A stretch of 64,000 nucleotides of DNA, taken from positions 7,615,800 to 7,679,799 of the forward strand of contig NC_037271.1 in the NCBI RefSeq assembly GCF_000002425.4, read 5' to 3'. The translations under genes were made by a program, and so were the position numbers. A model generated the notes under the pieces. The model searched no databases. It was not told the origin of the DNA and was given only the letters and a program-made list of their open reading frames with translations. This stretch comes from Physcomitrium patens. Lineage: Eukaryota; Streptophyta; Bryopsida; Funariales; Funariaceae. Within the stretch, counting starts at the first letter, position 1. Each line of letters opens with the position of its first letter. Below, piece after piece: positions 12,379-23,560 of the stretch.

Positions 12379-13545
12379 ATGTTTGACTGGTTGGTGAAAA
12401 TGGTTATGGCGTGCTGGCGTCCCGTTAGGAGATATACACAGGGGCGAGATGGGACAGATCGTCAAGACCCTTTGCTTTGGAGCAAGGATCTTTGTCCCCA
12501 TGCCGTAGGTGAATTCTCCTATGCAGTAGTTCAAGCTAATTCCATTCTGGAAGACATGAGCCAAGTCGAGACTGGCTCCTTTGGCACATATGTGGGTATC
12601 TATGATGGACATGGGGGCCCTGATGCTTCTCGTTGCATCAATGCGTCTTTGTACGATTTCGTACTGAAGAATACTACAGAGCAAGGGGGTATGTCATGCG
12701 ACGTTCTCTGCCAATCTTTCAAGGAGGTAGAGGGCAAGTTCTTGGAAATCGTCGAAAGGGCTTGGGCCGTCAAGCCGCAAATTGCCGCTGTTGGATCTTG
12801 TTGTTTGGTGGGAGCCGTATGGGATTCCAAACTGTACATCGCTAGTCTTGGAGATTCTCGAGCTGTTTTAGGTAGTTGCTCTCGTGACACTGGCCTTCCA
12901 GTTGCTAAGCAAATTTCAACAGAGCACAACGCAAGCATCGAGTCTATCCGGAATGAGTTGTTCGCAAAGCATAGTGATGATCCGCAGATCGTGGTTTTGA
13001 AGCATGGAGTGTGGCGTGTGAAGGGTATTATTCAGATTTCACGCTCAATTGGTGATTTTTACTTGAAGAAAGCCGAATTTAATCAGCCGCCTCTTATAGC
13101 CAGGTTCCGGCTTCCAGATCCCCTCAAGAGACCTGTCATAAGCTCAGAGCCGGAGTGCAACGTCATTACACTCGGCCCGGATGACGAATTCGTCATTTTT
13201 GCATCTGATGGCCTTTGGGAGCACTTGAGCAGCAAAGAGGCCGTAGACATTGTGTATAGTCATCCCCGGGCTGGGATTGCCAGGCGTCTGATCAAAGCTG
13301 CTCTTCAAAAAGCTGCTACTAAACGTGAAATGCGGTACTCTGATTTGAAAGGGATTGAGCGCGGGATACGACGGCATTTTCATGATGACATAACTGTTGT
13401 GGTTCTTTATTTGGACACTAAACTGCTCAACAGAGGTGGTAGTATTTCTAATCATATTTCTTCGAAATGTCCAATTGACATGCCAAAAGGCGATAACCCT
13501 CCGTCGTTAGTTAGCTCTAACATGAACTTAGCTTTTAACAAATAA
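12379..13545 (+). CDS. Protein phosphatase 2C, clade-D type
   Basis: A 388-residue Mg/Mn-dependent Ser/Thr phosphatase. The N-terminus MFDWLVKMVMACWRPV matches the ACWRP signature of plant clade-D PP2Cs and fixes the start codon. Motifs in order: GEFSYAVVQAN (44-54), YDGHGG with metal ligands (75-80), GDSR (158-161), EHNAS (182-186), VLKHGVWRVKGIIQISRSIGD (206-226 region), FASDGLWEHLS (274-284), and RRHFHDDITVVV (331-342) with the C-terminal metal Asp pair. Length and domain order are normal for the clade. In seed plants clade-D enzymes dephosphorylate plasma-membrane H+-ATPases and are inhibited by SAUR proteins; that role is inferred by family, not shown here. The whole coding region is one uninterrupted exon, although seed-plant homologues usually have coding introns, as I recall. 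The tail after residue 346 is unconserved. Upstream ORFs and a probable leader intron precede it. Confidence 0.95.
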   Translation: MFDWLVKMVMACWRPVRRYTQGRDGTDRQDPLLWSKDLCPHAVGEFSYAVVQANSILEDMSQVETGSFGTYVGIYDGHGGPDASRCINASLYDFVLKNTTEQGGMSCDVLCQSFKEVEGKFLEIVERAWAVKPQIAAVGSCCLVGAVWDSKLYIASLGDSRAVLGSCSRDTGLPVAKQISTEHNASIESIRNELFAKHSDDPQIVVLKHGVWRVKGIIQISRSIGDFYLKKAEFNQPPLIARFRLPDPLKRPVISSEPECNVITLGPDDEFVIFASDGLWEHLSSKEAVDIVYSHPRAGIARRLIKAALQKAATKREMRYSDLKGIERGIRRHFHDDITVVVLYLDTKLLNRGGSISNHISSKCPIDMPKGDNPPSLVSSNMNLAFNK

Positions 13546-15093
13546 GAACCTTTCGTCAGGTTTTGCGACTGTATTGCAATCAAGATTGTTACGAGAGAAA
13601 AGTCAGCAGACTCCAAATCGTTTGAATGGTCTTAAAATGCTGCGAGAGGTCTTCAAAGAGCCATCATGTTAACCTTGAGGATCCACTGTGTTGAATTGGG
13701 TTTTCATTTTATATTTTTATATTTTATTTAAATACCTGCGATACACCCCAGTGGGACATGTAGCGGTCTTCGACTTTTGAACTGGTTAGTTACCTGAAAT
13801 AATTGTAGACTCTGCAAAGTTCAATCTGTTTAGCGGTAAGGTTTAATTGTTTCTTTGAGTATGGATGTGGCCCCTCAACTGCTGTAGCGAACGGAAACTG
13901 AAATTGCGAGATAGACATATAGTAGTGGCTTCTTATATGCTACATCTTCCCTCTTTCGAATGTGCTACGAGGTTAATTTTGCTAATGTAGGCCTGAGTTT
14001 TAGCAGATCTTTACAATACTGTGTTGTTCACTTAGTTTCTTCCCGTATATCACAAGTATCTCGTGGTGTATAGGCTCTGCTGCTGCAATGGTCGTATCGC
14101 AGTCCTTGTTTTACTCATGGACGAATTTGTTCTTTGCTAAGGTTTCATTTTACTCCCTGTTATTGAACTCTGGAAGCGTAGCTGGTATAGAGTTTTATCT
14201 CTTGTTGGGTTTTATCGTTACTACTGTTTCGGGATATTCATATTTGCTGTACAGCAGTTTTTCACCTTTTAGAGTGAAAAAGTCATTGAATTTGTATCAG
14301 GAAGATCTTCCATGTTTCTAGCTCTGTTATCCTGGAAATCGAAGTAAATTACTTTGAAGCAGGTTTTGAACGGTAGGAACACATGGCATCTTGGTCTGGA
14401 CTTTGTAACCATGGGTGGTGACATTTTGATCTTTGAGATTCCATACGTTATGGATGCTTCAGCTAAGATTGTGTAACAAACTTCAGTTACCTGTGATCTG
14501 TTTGAAGTAACTGACCTACGATGAATTCTCATTATTTCGAATTGCTTTTTTGTTGTGTTCCTGATTGTATTGAGTTTACTTATTTACAAATACAGATGTT
14601 AATAACGTAGAAAACTGTTGTAACAAAGCTTTCTACTGGATATTATGTGAGGCTTAGTTTTTTATTCGACTGCACATTTCTTTGACTTATTTTCTGCATC
14701 TGTGAGGAATTGTTTTTAATAATGAGCGAGCTGAGCTTATTTATTTATTTATTTATTTATTTATCATCGTATCCGTTCAAGTACTAGAGTTTTATTGAGA
14801 TCTTTTGCATTTTCAACAGTTCAAAAGGTGAAATCACTGCAACTTGCTGGCAGTCTAGCGGCCCCCTTCTGCATGCTATTCAAAAACTAACCATCGGCGT
14901 TGCCATGGCCTAGTGGGCTGTAGCCACTACCAGCATCCTTCAATCTTCACAGTAAATTACGGTTGATTCCTAATCGGCCGGCTTACTGGTCATTCATCAC
15001 AATCGCAGTGGCACTGTGTTGCCGTGAATTATTCACCCTGTACGTGACTCAGACTATGGTCACTCCACCCTAGTATCCTATCAGAAACGATCT
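13546..15093. other. 3' flank of PP2C and spacer to the convergent XTH gene
   Basis: This contains the PP2C 3' UTR and then spacer; the two genes are convergent. A 77-codon hydrophobic open frame at 14088-14321 has no domain or homologue I recognise. An ATTT microsatellite lies at 14737-14764. No other gene is supported. Confidence 0.6.
14737..14764. repeat. (TTTA)n microsatellite
   Basis: Seven tandem TTTA units. A shorter run of the same unit occurs at about 11508-11525. Confidence 0.9.
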
Positions 15094-16477
15094 TCACTCG
15101 TACCAGTTGCTGGCACATTCCGTTGTTACCAAATTTCGCTCAGTATCAGTGCAGTAGTCATACAAAACATACTTCTGCCGAATATTCTTAAGTTGACGAA
15201 TCTGGTTGGCATTCAGATCTTGGTACTGTTCGGAGTCCCACCAATTGCCATTGCCAGCCGTGCAAGCTGCAACGGAATTACCAACAGCACATGCGTCCAC
15301 CCCGAAGCCTTTGAAAGACGCGACGAATGGGGCGGCTTTCCAGTCCAATGGAACGCTTCCTCCTTGGGTGGCCCATGCACTTCCATCCCACAAGCTCGCG
15401 TAGATCCCTACGCCTTGGTTATTGGGAAAAGGAACATCCTTGGCTTCGTTGTTTTTGAAGACACGGATTGGGACGGTATCCACATAGAATCTGGAATTCA
15501 TCACAAATGAAGTTTTTGCACATGCGCATCAGAGACATTTACTTAAATGTATGAACTGATTAGGTAGTTATTGCCAAATTTGTAAGGATGCGATCCAAGT
15601 TTTTGATTACTCACACAATGATGTTCTTATTCCAGAGAAGAGAGTAACTATGGTACTCAGCAGTTGGGTCAAACCAAAGCGTGATCTTCTGCTCCCGGTC
15701 GCCTTTGCCCTGAGCAAATACATTCGTCTGTAGAATGTATGGTTGGCCAGAGGAGTTCCCGAGAAACTCAAAATCCATTTCGTCGTGCACGCTTCGCACT
15801 GATTGACCACCTTCAGATGATAACTGCACATTGAGAGTTCTGACTAGATTCAAAGCGAATCACCAGTTTATTTAGATAGACAACAGTTGTGGTAATACTT
15901 AGAATGTTTAGTTAAGGCGTAGAAGTGGGCGTGAGCATGTAAGTTGATCAGTTCATTTCCAACACATTCGAGAGCAGATACGGACGTATTTCCTCAAAAG
16001 AAGTCATTGACCAGTCATACGTAGTATGCAGTGACGGTGCCTGCCGAATTCCCCGGCACAAGTTTGGTTCCCATTCCAATGCTTCCGAACAAGTATTTGT
16101 TCTTGGACGCAAACGCTGCAGCTGAAGACACACTATCAACTTTCAGCTCAGGTCCATTTGTTTACAGAAGCAATATGCTTCAATTGCATGAATTTCAGTG
16201 AAAACGAATCTTGTTACAACGTTGAGGGTGAGTTGTAGTATTGAGCACAAATCCAAAGCAGTAACCAAGTAGATGGATATTAATTTGATGAGTTACCTGA
16301 TGTAGCATCCAGAACAAGGTCCACATGGTCTCCTCCGGCCTGAACTCTCGTGTGGGTTGCGTCAGTGGAGGCCCCGTAGTTGGCTCCAAACGGCACCAGC
16401 GATTCTGTACACTGAAGTAGCATTGCTGCCACGATGAGAACCACCACGAGAGCAAGTGATTGCTCCTTTGATCCCAT
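15094..16477 (-). CDS. Xyloglucan endotransglucosylase/hydrolase (XTH), four exons
   Basis: GH16 cell-wall enzyme that cuts and re-joins xyloglucan chains. Exons on the minus strand: 16477-16297, 16121-16021, 15823-15615, 15490-15094, all with GT-AG borders and consistent phases (1, 0, 2), giving 295 residues, the usual XTH length. Residues 1 to about 26 are a signal peptide (hydrophobic [14 protein letters not shown]), so the product is secreted. The catalytic motif [11 protein letters not shown] is at 107-117, with nucleophile E109, D111 and acid/base E113. It is followed by the conserved N-glycosylation site N117-[12 protein letters not shown] and [13 protein letters not shown] follow, then [13 protein letters not shown] and the XTH-specific C-terminal part (NWWDS, YDYCTD) with paired cysteines. 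Exon 2 could start at 16115 instead, removing two residues. All key residues are intact, so it is probably functional. Confidence 0.93.
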
Positions 16478-16749
16478 CCAAATGAATCTCTACTGGAACT
16501 GATGCACTTCTGTCTGAAAAACAGTAAAAGTATCAACCCCATCAGCCGTTATGAGTCAATCTATGCAGCATGGACTACTAGTGGTAGCTGACCAACCGAA
16601 GAAGAATCCCTGTGGATCGAAGCTTGCAATCCCGCGCTGTCGGTGTTTGAAAGAAGAGTCGTCTTTAATCTCTCTTTCACCTTCGGTTACTGCAAGAGAA
16701 GGTGAACCCTAGGACTTTCTAGCATCGCAAGAGCTTAGGCATATAATAA
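16478..16749 (-). promoter_or_regulatory. XTH upstream region
   Basis: Sequence 5' of the XTH start. On the minus strand an ATTATTATATGC element (about 16741-16751) lies roughly 265 bases before the ATG and could serve as a TATA-like box. A second frame (16195-16542) overlaps exon 1 and is a shadow. Confidence 0.3.
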
Positions 16750-17016
16750 TTTTGTGCAGCTGATGAGACCAGAGAGTACCGAAGACAGTTCCGGGAGCAG
16801 ATTGAAGGTCCTCGTCATGAGTACATGGAATTCAGTGACACTGCCAGGAATCTTGTTTGGGGTATAAATACAAATCTTGCGGCCCAGGAACTTTTCAGAA
16901 GAATGGACTTGAACAGCGCTTGTGCTTTGAGAAGGTTGATGCAAGAGCCAGGCCAGCTGACACTGTGTGCATCATGGCATCAAACTGCAACTTTTAACTC
17001 GATTATCGCAATTTAA
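16750..17016 (+). other. Unassigned open reading frame, exon-like
   Basis: An 88-codon plus-strand frame runs from after TAA (16747-16749) to TAA at 17014-17016 and begins next to a splice-acceptor-like TTTTGTGCAG (16750-16759). The translation is charged and protein-like (REYRRQFREQIEG, RNLVWGINTN, AAQELFRRMDL), unlike the random frames nearby. I do not recognise the family. It could be the last exon of an unannotated gene, or a relic. No upstream exon is evident because XTH occupies that side on the opposite strand. Confidence 0.35.
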
Positions 17017-19809
17017 CGAACTGTATTTAGTGTTTAGGACAGCAGTTGATGTTCTCGCGAATTGATCGCAATGTCGCTGGCGATTCAGGACCATGAATGA
17101 AACCATTATAAGCTCGATCTAACGAAAATCAAATGCATACGGCTTGCTAAACTCACAGTTTTCTCTCAGAATCTCAAAAAGCCTTTCCATGATTGCTCTG
17201 CCATGCAAGTCACGGTAATATGAGGAAAATTAAATCGTACTCTGCAGATGGCCTTTAATTGCTAAACAGTGAGTTTGGCAGAATGCTAGGTCATCTGTAT
17301 GAAGGAAACTGGATTTCGAATCGATCAATGAAGAAAAATCCATATAAGTTCGAGAAGTCATTCCCGTGCAACTGGAAACAATACTCAGGCGTGTCAGGTT
17401 GGTGTTAGTCGAGTAGGTCTGATGGTACTTGAGTAGCGCGATGGTAGCCTGTCGAGGGGACTTGTCTTTTTATCAGATGTTCACCTGGAGGAGAGAACAC
17501 CGACGTAACAGCTAGGTTTGAAATGATTGACTTTACCGAACATTATTTTTCAGGTTCCAAGCAATTTGTTGATGTAGAGAATGCTTTTCGACGAGGTACC
17601 CGTGCAATTGTTGGTTAATAACGGGATGTTCAAATCATGCAATGCCATTAACTAACAGTGGTTGTTCAATATGCCAACAGATTTTTTGCAGCTGTGAGGA
17701 TGGTTCGTGCTGCTAGGCTGGTCAAACCACACACAGCTTCGGAGGTCTGAGCACTTTAATTTTAATACAAGCCACGAACTACGTAAATAGAACCGAACCC
17801 ACCATTTCTATTACTGATTACACCATGAAAAGATTTATTTAGATGCAAATGATGTACAAGTGGTGTTATAGAATTGCAAACAAGACGTGCATAGTTTTCA
17901 GCCGTTTGAGTGGCAACTTTAACTTATCACGATGAGTTAGACTCTTCTAGTAATAAGATAAGGCAATTTAGAGGCTAGGGCTTAAATTAAAACATCCATT
18001 GTCCAATTGATCAAGGTGGACAGCGACAACCGACGCCTGCTTTCTACACATGTGTCTCCGCAATGTGCGCTACAAGTTAGTGCATGAAGGATGATGAGTA
18101 GGACCCGACGTAGACATCCAACCATGCATCGTGAGCAGAAGATCGTCGAAAGCTTCAGAAGGCAACAGACGAAATTCTCTTCATCTAACTGCATGAGACA
18201 TGAATTGAATTTGTATTGATACAAACGTCTCTTTCATGAACCCAATCAAACGTAGAAAGTGGGAGTAGGAACAGGCATGGTTTCGATTGCTGCAGGAAAT
18301 TGGGAGAGACGGGTAGATGTTTGTGAATCAGGAGTTTGGGCGCCAGTCACATCTAATTGTTGGAATCACTTTTGCGAGGGGCCCATGTCAATATCCCCTC
18401 CACACAAATCCTCGAACCATTATTCATCTGTCGCAGCGTCGCTGTTCGATGGGATGGTCACTAGGAACGGCGATGATAATGCAGATAGTGCGGGCCAATC
18501 AATACGATGATGAGACAAGAAGTTTTGACAATCTCAGTCATGTTTTGGAAGTGAGGGTACGGAGTTCGAGCTCTCATGGGGAAACAGTCCATAGTCGGAT
18601 CCAGTCAATGCAATGATTGCACAATCGGTATAGTCGACTTGGTGAATTTGAGGTGATGTCAAGTTCTTGGCCAGAGACTGAAAAAATTCTTTGTATGTCA
18701 CCTTGTTAGCCCTGTACCACTCCGTCTCTTCTGAAAATGTTCCCTCGTTTCAACAGCATTCAATGCGCGTGAATGCATCGCTCATGGGGTTTCTAGTATT
18801 GGCCGAACTGGCGATGGAACGGAGACCAGCTTTACTGGAATTCAACTTGTGCCCAACAGTATTCTCCAGCTATCGTTAATTCGTAGAGGGACCCACTCAC
18901 GAATTAGTATGAGGTTCCTTGTAGGTGTTTAGGGCTTAATGAGGGAGTCGTTCCCCTTGCTGACCACTGCTTTGTAGAATGTTATAAGAAGGTTGTCTAG
19001 TTCGCTCACGTGAAGCACACAAATTTCTTAGCCTTTGAGTTCAATCTTTGAATTGATCCTTCGCTTAGCCAAATGCAGTCCAGTGGGGAAAAATCAATGG
19101 TGTTGCTTGCCTGGACTACCCAGTTGGTGCAATGTTCAAATATGAGAGACGGTCTTTTACAGGAACTTGCTACCTTTGGAGCTGTGAGGAGCCACTTTTC
19201 ATTTACTGATTGGTATTTAGTATCACGCAGTAGTCACAACAGCAAGTTTTTACTTTTACATTTATGGATCGCAAGGGAAGTTTCTCCTTTGGCTCTCTGA
19301 TCAAGTGCGAACATCGTCCAGTTCACTGAGCAGCTATGTTTCTTCTACCACTACCGCGGTGGTCCTACTTAGAGTTGTTCCCATTATGGACATCCATGGA
19401 TACATCCTGCTGTAACCATGATGGATCAGATCTGATCACTGATTCTACTGTGAATGTAACCAATGGAAGAAAATGGCACAACTACTAGAAAGAGTAATTT
19501 GATCTTCTCTATCTTTTTACATATGTGAATGAGCTGTTAAGTTGCAGAATTTTGAAGAGATTTTGTGAAAGGGAGGGTGATTCAGAACAGACACACCGTG
19601 TGTGTATTACGTTGCTTTTAGAAGTGGGCCAATTACGAATTCCAGGGTAAGACCCTGCCTGATGCCGTGCGCGTGGTCTCTAAAATTCTCATTTCAGCAT
19701 CGTGGTTTTAAGGATTAGTAAAGACGGAACAGCAGCCATTGAAAAAAGCGATTTGTCAGCAGCATCAAGCTTTGCGAAGCCTTCCATGTACCCGCTACTC
19801 AGATGCTAG
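17017..19809. other. Intergenic, no supported gene
   Basis: Open frames at 17982-18224 (-), 18259-18510 and 18317-18616 (+, two overlapping frames), 18691-18879 and 19073-19300 (+) have no recognisable domains and conflict with each other. Composition is moderate GC, like the rest of the gene island. I see no RNA gene or mobile element. Confidence 0.5.
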
Positions 19810-20069
19810 ATTATTCACGTTATCAGACACAGCCAAGGATTACGCAACATCGCCAGCGATGTCGATCTGAAGCAGTACGAATCATGGGATTACTTGGAAG
19901 CAAGCCTCAGCGAGCTGGGATAGCAATAGGCAGAAACCCTGCAAGAGCATCTGGTCAAGACGCTCATCGGCAGTAACGTCGAGATTGTCGTGGTGTAATG
20001 GGGGGTGCCGGTACATTGTTGGATTGAGAGCTATAGCACTCCGTTCTGATGGCGCATGGAGTAGGTAAA
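19810..20069 (+). pseudogene. Coding-like stretch with stops, unknown family
   Basis: One plus-strand frame reads as acidic, helical protein (DVDLKQYESWDYLEASLSEL, then AETLQEHLVKTLIGSNVE) but is cut by TAG, TAG, TAA, TGA and TAG. Several of these stand where a Gln or Arg codon one transition away would fit. A competing 58-codon frame at 19803-19979 overlaps it, so the call is weak. It lies just upstream of the stretch at 20201-20790 on the same strand and may be part of the same dead gene. Confidence 0.25.
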
Positions 20070-20200
20070 CTTGTGCACCGGTTCATTTCGCCAGCAGGCT
20101 GCTTGCCCTTACTTACGGAAAAGTGGTGCGGTTAGCAGACATATTGTGCTCTTGTGATAAAAGGTAAATCACCCATTCCTACAAGACCAGTTTCTGTGTG

Positions 20201-20790
20201 ATGGATTCTCAGTTGACCCCGGAAAAGAATCAGAATAGTATCTCACAGCAGATTCCTGCACTACTTAGTGATACTATCTCGGGTACTATTGCTCCGACAC
20301 AGCGACAAAATGATTTGAAGGCGGGGATTCCGCAACTGCAAGATGCGATCATTCGTGAGGTGAGACAGTAGAGCCACCCCTGTGTCGATGAGCTACAACA
20401 CTAACTTCACCGGAGGTTTGCCTGTCGATGGGCAGACGGCGATCGAGAAGGCGGATCGAGACGTCAGCGCTGGCAAGCAAGTGTGCTACGCCGCTCTAAC
20501 GGGAGAACTGAGCTCAGAAGCCTGGTGCGAGGTCCCTTTGTCCCGACGATCTTTCCATCGCTTTTCAATCACCATTCCTCAAAGCCCCCGCAATACATGT
20601 TGCAGCAAGGCTTCCCGAAATCCTCCTGAAAACAGCTATCGCTAGATTCCAGTGGAGCCTAGACGCTCTGGCATTCATGCGGAATCTCAAACGATGTCTC
20701 CATTCTGTATGATATAGCAGCCAATGCATTCATCCGACTAGCAGATTTCATCCGACATGATAAGTTTGCTCCAAAGGTGGAAGGAAGCAC
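20201..20790 (+). pseudogene. Broken gene of unknown family
   Basis: Three adjacent protein-like segments lie on the plus strand in different frames. 20201-20371 (56 codons, starting MDSQLTPEKNQNS) ends next to a good splice donor (GAG|GTGAGA). 20382 to about 20560 contains EKADRDVSAGKQVCYAALTG. About 20510-20712 contains LKAPAIHVAARLPEILLKTA and FQWSLDALAFMRNLKRC. After that the frame shifts again to a segment with ANAFIRLADFIRHDKF. The phase changes without splice sites suggest frameshift decay. I cannot assign a family. It ends about 115 bases before the copia relic. Confidence 0.4.
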
Positions 20791-20909
20791 CTCAGTGAAA
20801 GGTTGATTATATGCTGGAGAAAAGTCCCAAATTATGGTACATTTCTTAGTGTAATATTCAAGACTTGTCCTCTTGAAGTGAGACGTGCTACTCAATTGAA
20901 ACAAGATCT

Positions 20910-21051
20910 AGCATATCTTTGCAAGCTACGAATTTATCTCTAGACAAAGGTTTTATGAAGATATTTATTGCCATCTATATAGCATATCTTTGCAAGCTAC
21001 AAACTTATCTTTAGATAGAGGTTTCATGAAAATATTTATTACCATCTATAT
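20910..21051 (-). repeat. Tandem 71-base duplication of the copia C-terminus
   Basis: Units 20910-20980 and 20981-21051 are near-identical. Each encodes, on the minus strand, the final copia motif block (I-F-x-K-P-L-type followed by DKFVACKDML). The differences I see are mostly transitions, so the duplication is old. Confidence 0.85.
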
Positions 21052-21489
21052 AGTGGAATAATATTCCATTCTAATTGTCCTTTTTCCATGCATTGCTTAA
21101 TGTAATGATGTTGTGTGTTACAATACATTGTATGACTATGGTGTTTTGTATTCTTGGCAATAGCAATAGTATTTTGGTTATTCTCATAAATAAGAATCTT
21201 CTCTTGCATCATAATGTCATAATCCTTTAATACTTTATGAAACTATATAGTCTTTCTTGTTGTAGTAGCCAAAGCTATATATTCTATTTTTATTGATGAT
21301 ATGGAAATTAATAATTATTTCTTGCATAACCAAGTGATAATTATGCCATCCAATATAAATTCATAACCATCCACTAAACAATCCGTCTCCAGACAACATA
21401 TTCTATCTACATCATTGTAATTCATAAGTTACAAATTTATCTTTTTCCTTCTATATTGCAATACTAAAACTTTTATTTCTTGTAAATAA

Positions 21490-21491
<2 letters not shown>

Positions 21492-21520
<29 letters not shown>
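21492..21520. repeat. Poly(T) run of 29
   Basis: An uninterrupted T run inside the copia relic. On the minus strand it is a poly(A), and it may mark an insertion or slippage. Confidence 0.95.
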
Positions 21521-23010
21521 GATTCCTTGCTAGTGCAAAACACATGAGTATGCCATGTATTAAGAAAATTGTTGATAAGAAAATATAATGTTGTATCTTT
21601 TACCATTTCTAAGATATAATAGCAAACTTAAAGTTCTTTGATAAAACTTTACATCTTGTATATTCAGAGGTTTTGCATTCTCATGCTTAATAAGATGACT
21701 TTGTATTATTGGTGTTACAACTACTTTTTTGTCTTTAATGCCAAATTTCTTCAAATTCTAAGAAATATATTTAATTGGCTCAAATTAATAATACCACTCT
21801 TCTTGTCTCCTAAGAAATTGATACAAAAGAAATGATTAGGTTCACTAAGATCTTTTATCTTATAGCTCTTGTATAATTCATCTTTATAACTTACAAGGAT
21901 TTTAAAGTTATTGTTATCAATTAATATATTTTTGATATAGACAATTAATACAAGAATTAATTCATCAATATATATTATGTAAAAATAAAGATCTAACTTT
22001 TATTGCTTCTAGTAAAGATTCAACAAAGATGCATCAAAACTCTCATTTTACTTGTATTCATATTGCTTTAAGCTATACGAAGTCTTTAATAATTATAACA
22101 CCTTTTCTTTGTATTGAAGATGAACTTTTAGACCTTCTAGAATCTTCACATAGATATCTTCTTCCTTCAATTTATAATTTACATAAGCTAAAATAATATC
22201 AAGTAATAACATATTCCAATTAAAGATAGCAATAATTGCAACAAACATGCAAATTATTATTAGACATGCAACTAGTGTAAAAGTCTTTCAATAATTAAGA
22301 TCTTTCACTTGAATAAAATTCCTTACATCCAAGCATGCTTTAAAATACTGAATAGAATCATTGCTAGAAAGGTTTTTCTTAATAATCTATTTCAAATCTA
22401 TAACCTCTCTATCATTTAGTAGAGATAAAAACTCATATGTATCATAATCTCTCAAACAATCAAGTTCCTCTTCTATAACATGATTCCACTTTTTGATAAG
22501 AGATGAATATAGAACAATGTTGTTTGTTCTAGAATACTTTGCATTGTCTTACTAGTATCTCTTTTGTTTGCATGCTCTATAATTTCTTCATGGCTTAGTA
22601 ATCTTTGGTTTCTATTTCTACCATGGATTTTATTTCTTTAAGAGTTGTTTCTTTCTTACATACAGAACTAAGAAAAAAAATAAAAAACTATTCTTTTCTT
22701 TCTTCTATATCTTTTCTTTTAAGAGTATAGATTATAGAATTTCATCTATAATCTCATCTTGTTTCTTTGATATAATTGACTAATGAAGAAAATTCCATAA
22801 TTCTAGCAATATAATAAGCACAAAAAAAAACCATATTTTCTTTTTCTATTTTACCATCAAACTTAATAGGTTTATTCCTAAAATTAAAGCTTTTTCCAAG
22901 AAAACTCTTCATATGTTCACCATCAAGGTAACAAAGATTGTGGAATTTCTTTATCAAGAAGATTTCAATAATGATTCCTAAAAGCTTATAGATCCTTGCC
23001 AAAATATATT

Positions 23011-23560
23011 ACATCTCGTTTATTAACTTATATTTGTGTATGTATTTCAAATACAAGGGTTTGACATTAAAAGTAACCAACACGTATACTTTTTCTTCCC
23101 TAGAATCTTATTTCAATTTCTTATTTGTTTTATAGGGTATTATAATATTTTATTTATATGTCTATAGAGTATATGCACAATCATCAAGTTCTTTTTAAAA
23201 AATGCCTATATATCATAGTTTCTTTTATCCAATTAATCAATGTGATGGTAGGTCAAAGATGATGCTATTTCCAAGACAAAAAATGCAACAATAGCAAACA
23301 ATAAGAATGTTCAACAATAAAAAGTCTTACAACATCAATAATAAAATAATTAATTATAAATATTGTAATAAAGGTAGTAGCAAGGACAATAATACTAGAC
23401 TATGATGAAGCAGAAATTGCAATAAAAATCACTTCTTTAGTACCAACAGCACCAATTGGCAACAATAGCAATAACTTAATGATAAATAACAACAAAGCTA
23501 TAAATAAAATAGTAGGTTGGTAATTATCATTGGACACACTCAATGAAAAAACTTCATAAT
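23011..23560. other. AT-rich spacer, probably 5' part of the copia relic
   Basis: This lies 5' of the copia gag fragment on the minus strand. No reading frame or LTR border can be recognised. Confidence 0.4.

Larger units (their letters stand above)
20905..23010 (-). pseudogene. Decayed Ty1/copia retrotransposon, internally deleted
   Basis: Minus-strand remnants appear in the normal copia order. A gag-like piece lies at 22754-23002 (LDGEHMKSFLGKSF, FDGKIEKENMVFF). RT pieces lie at about 22000-22500 (EEELDCLRDYDTYEFLSL, then LYGLKQ-type and KEEDIYVK-type blocks with substitutions). The RNase H end is at about 21050-21400 (DADWAGC-type start, IEYIALATTTRK, ENNQNTIAIAKNTKH). The terminal IFTKPL-type motif is at 20910-21051. 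Integrase and protease are missing between gag and RT, and stops are frequent. No LTR can be placed at either end. The right edge of the gene island (about 20905) coincides with its 3' end. Confidence 0.85.

Noticed and set aside
12259-12938. Minus-strand open frames (12259-12684, 12600-12938) over the PP2C gene
   Set aside because: They are antisense shadows of a well-conserved plus-strand coding exon and have no domain of their own.
14088-14321. Hydrophobic 77-codon frame that could be a small membrane protein
   Set aside because: It is T-rich in the PP2C 3' flank, with no conserved motif; hydrophobicity follows from T-rich codons.
15193-15510. Plus-strand 105-codon frame over XTH exon 4
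   Set aside because: It is the antisense of a clearly conserved XTH exon.
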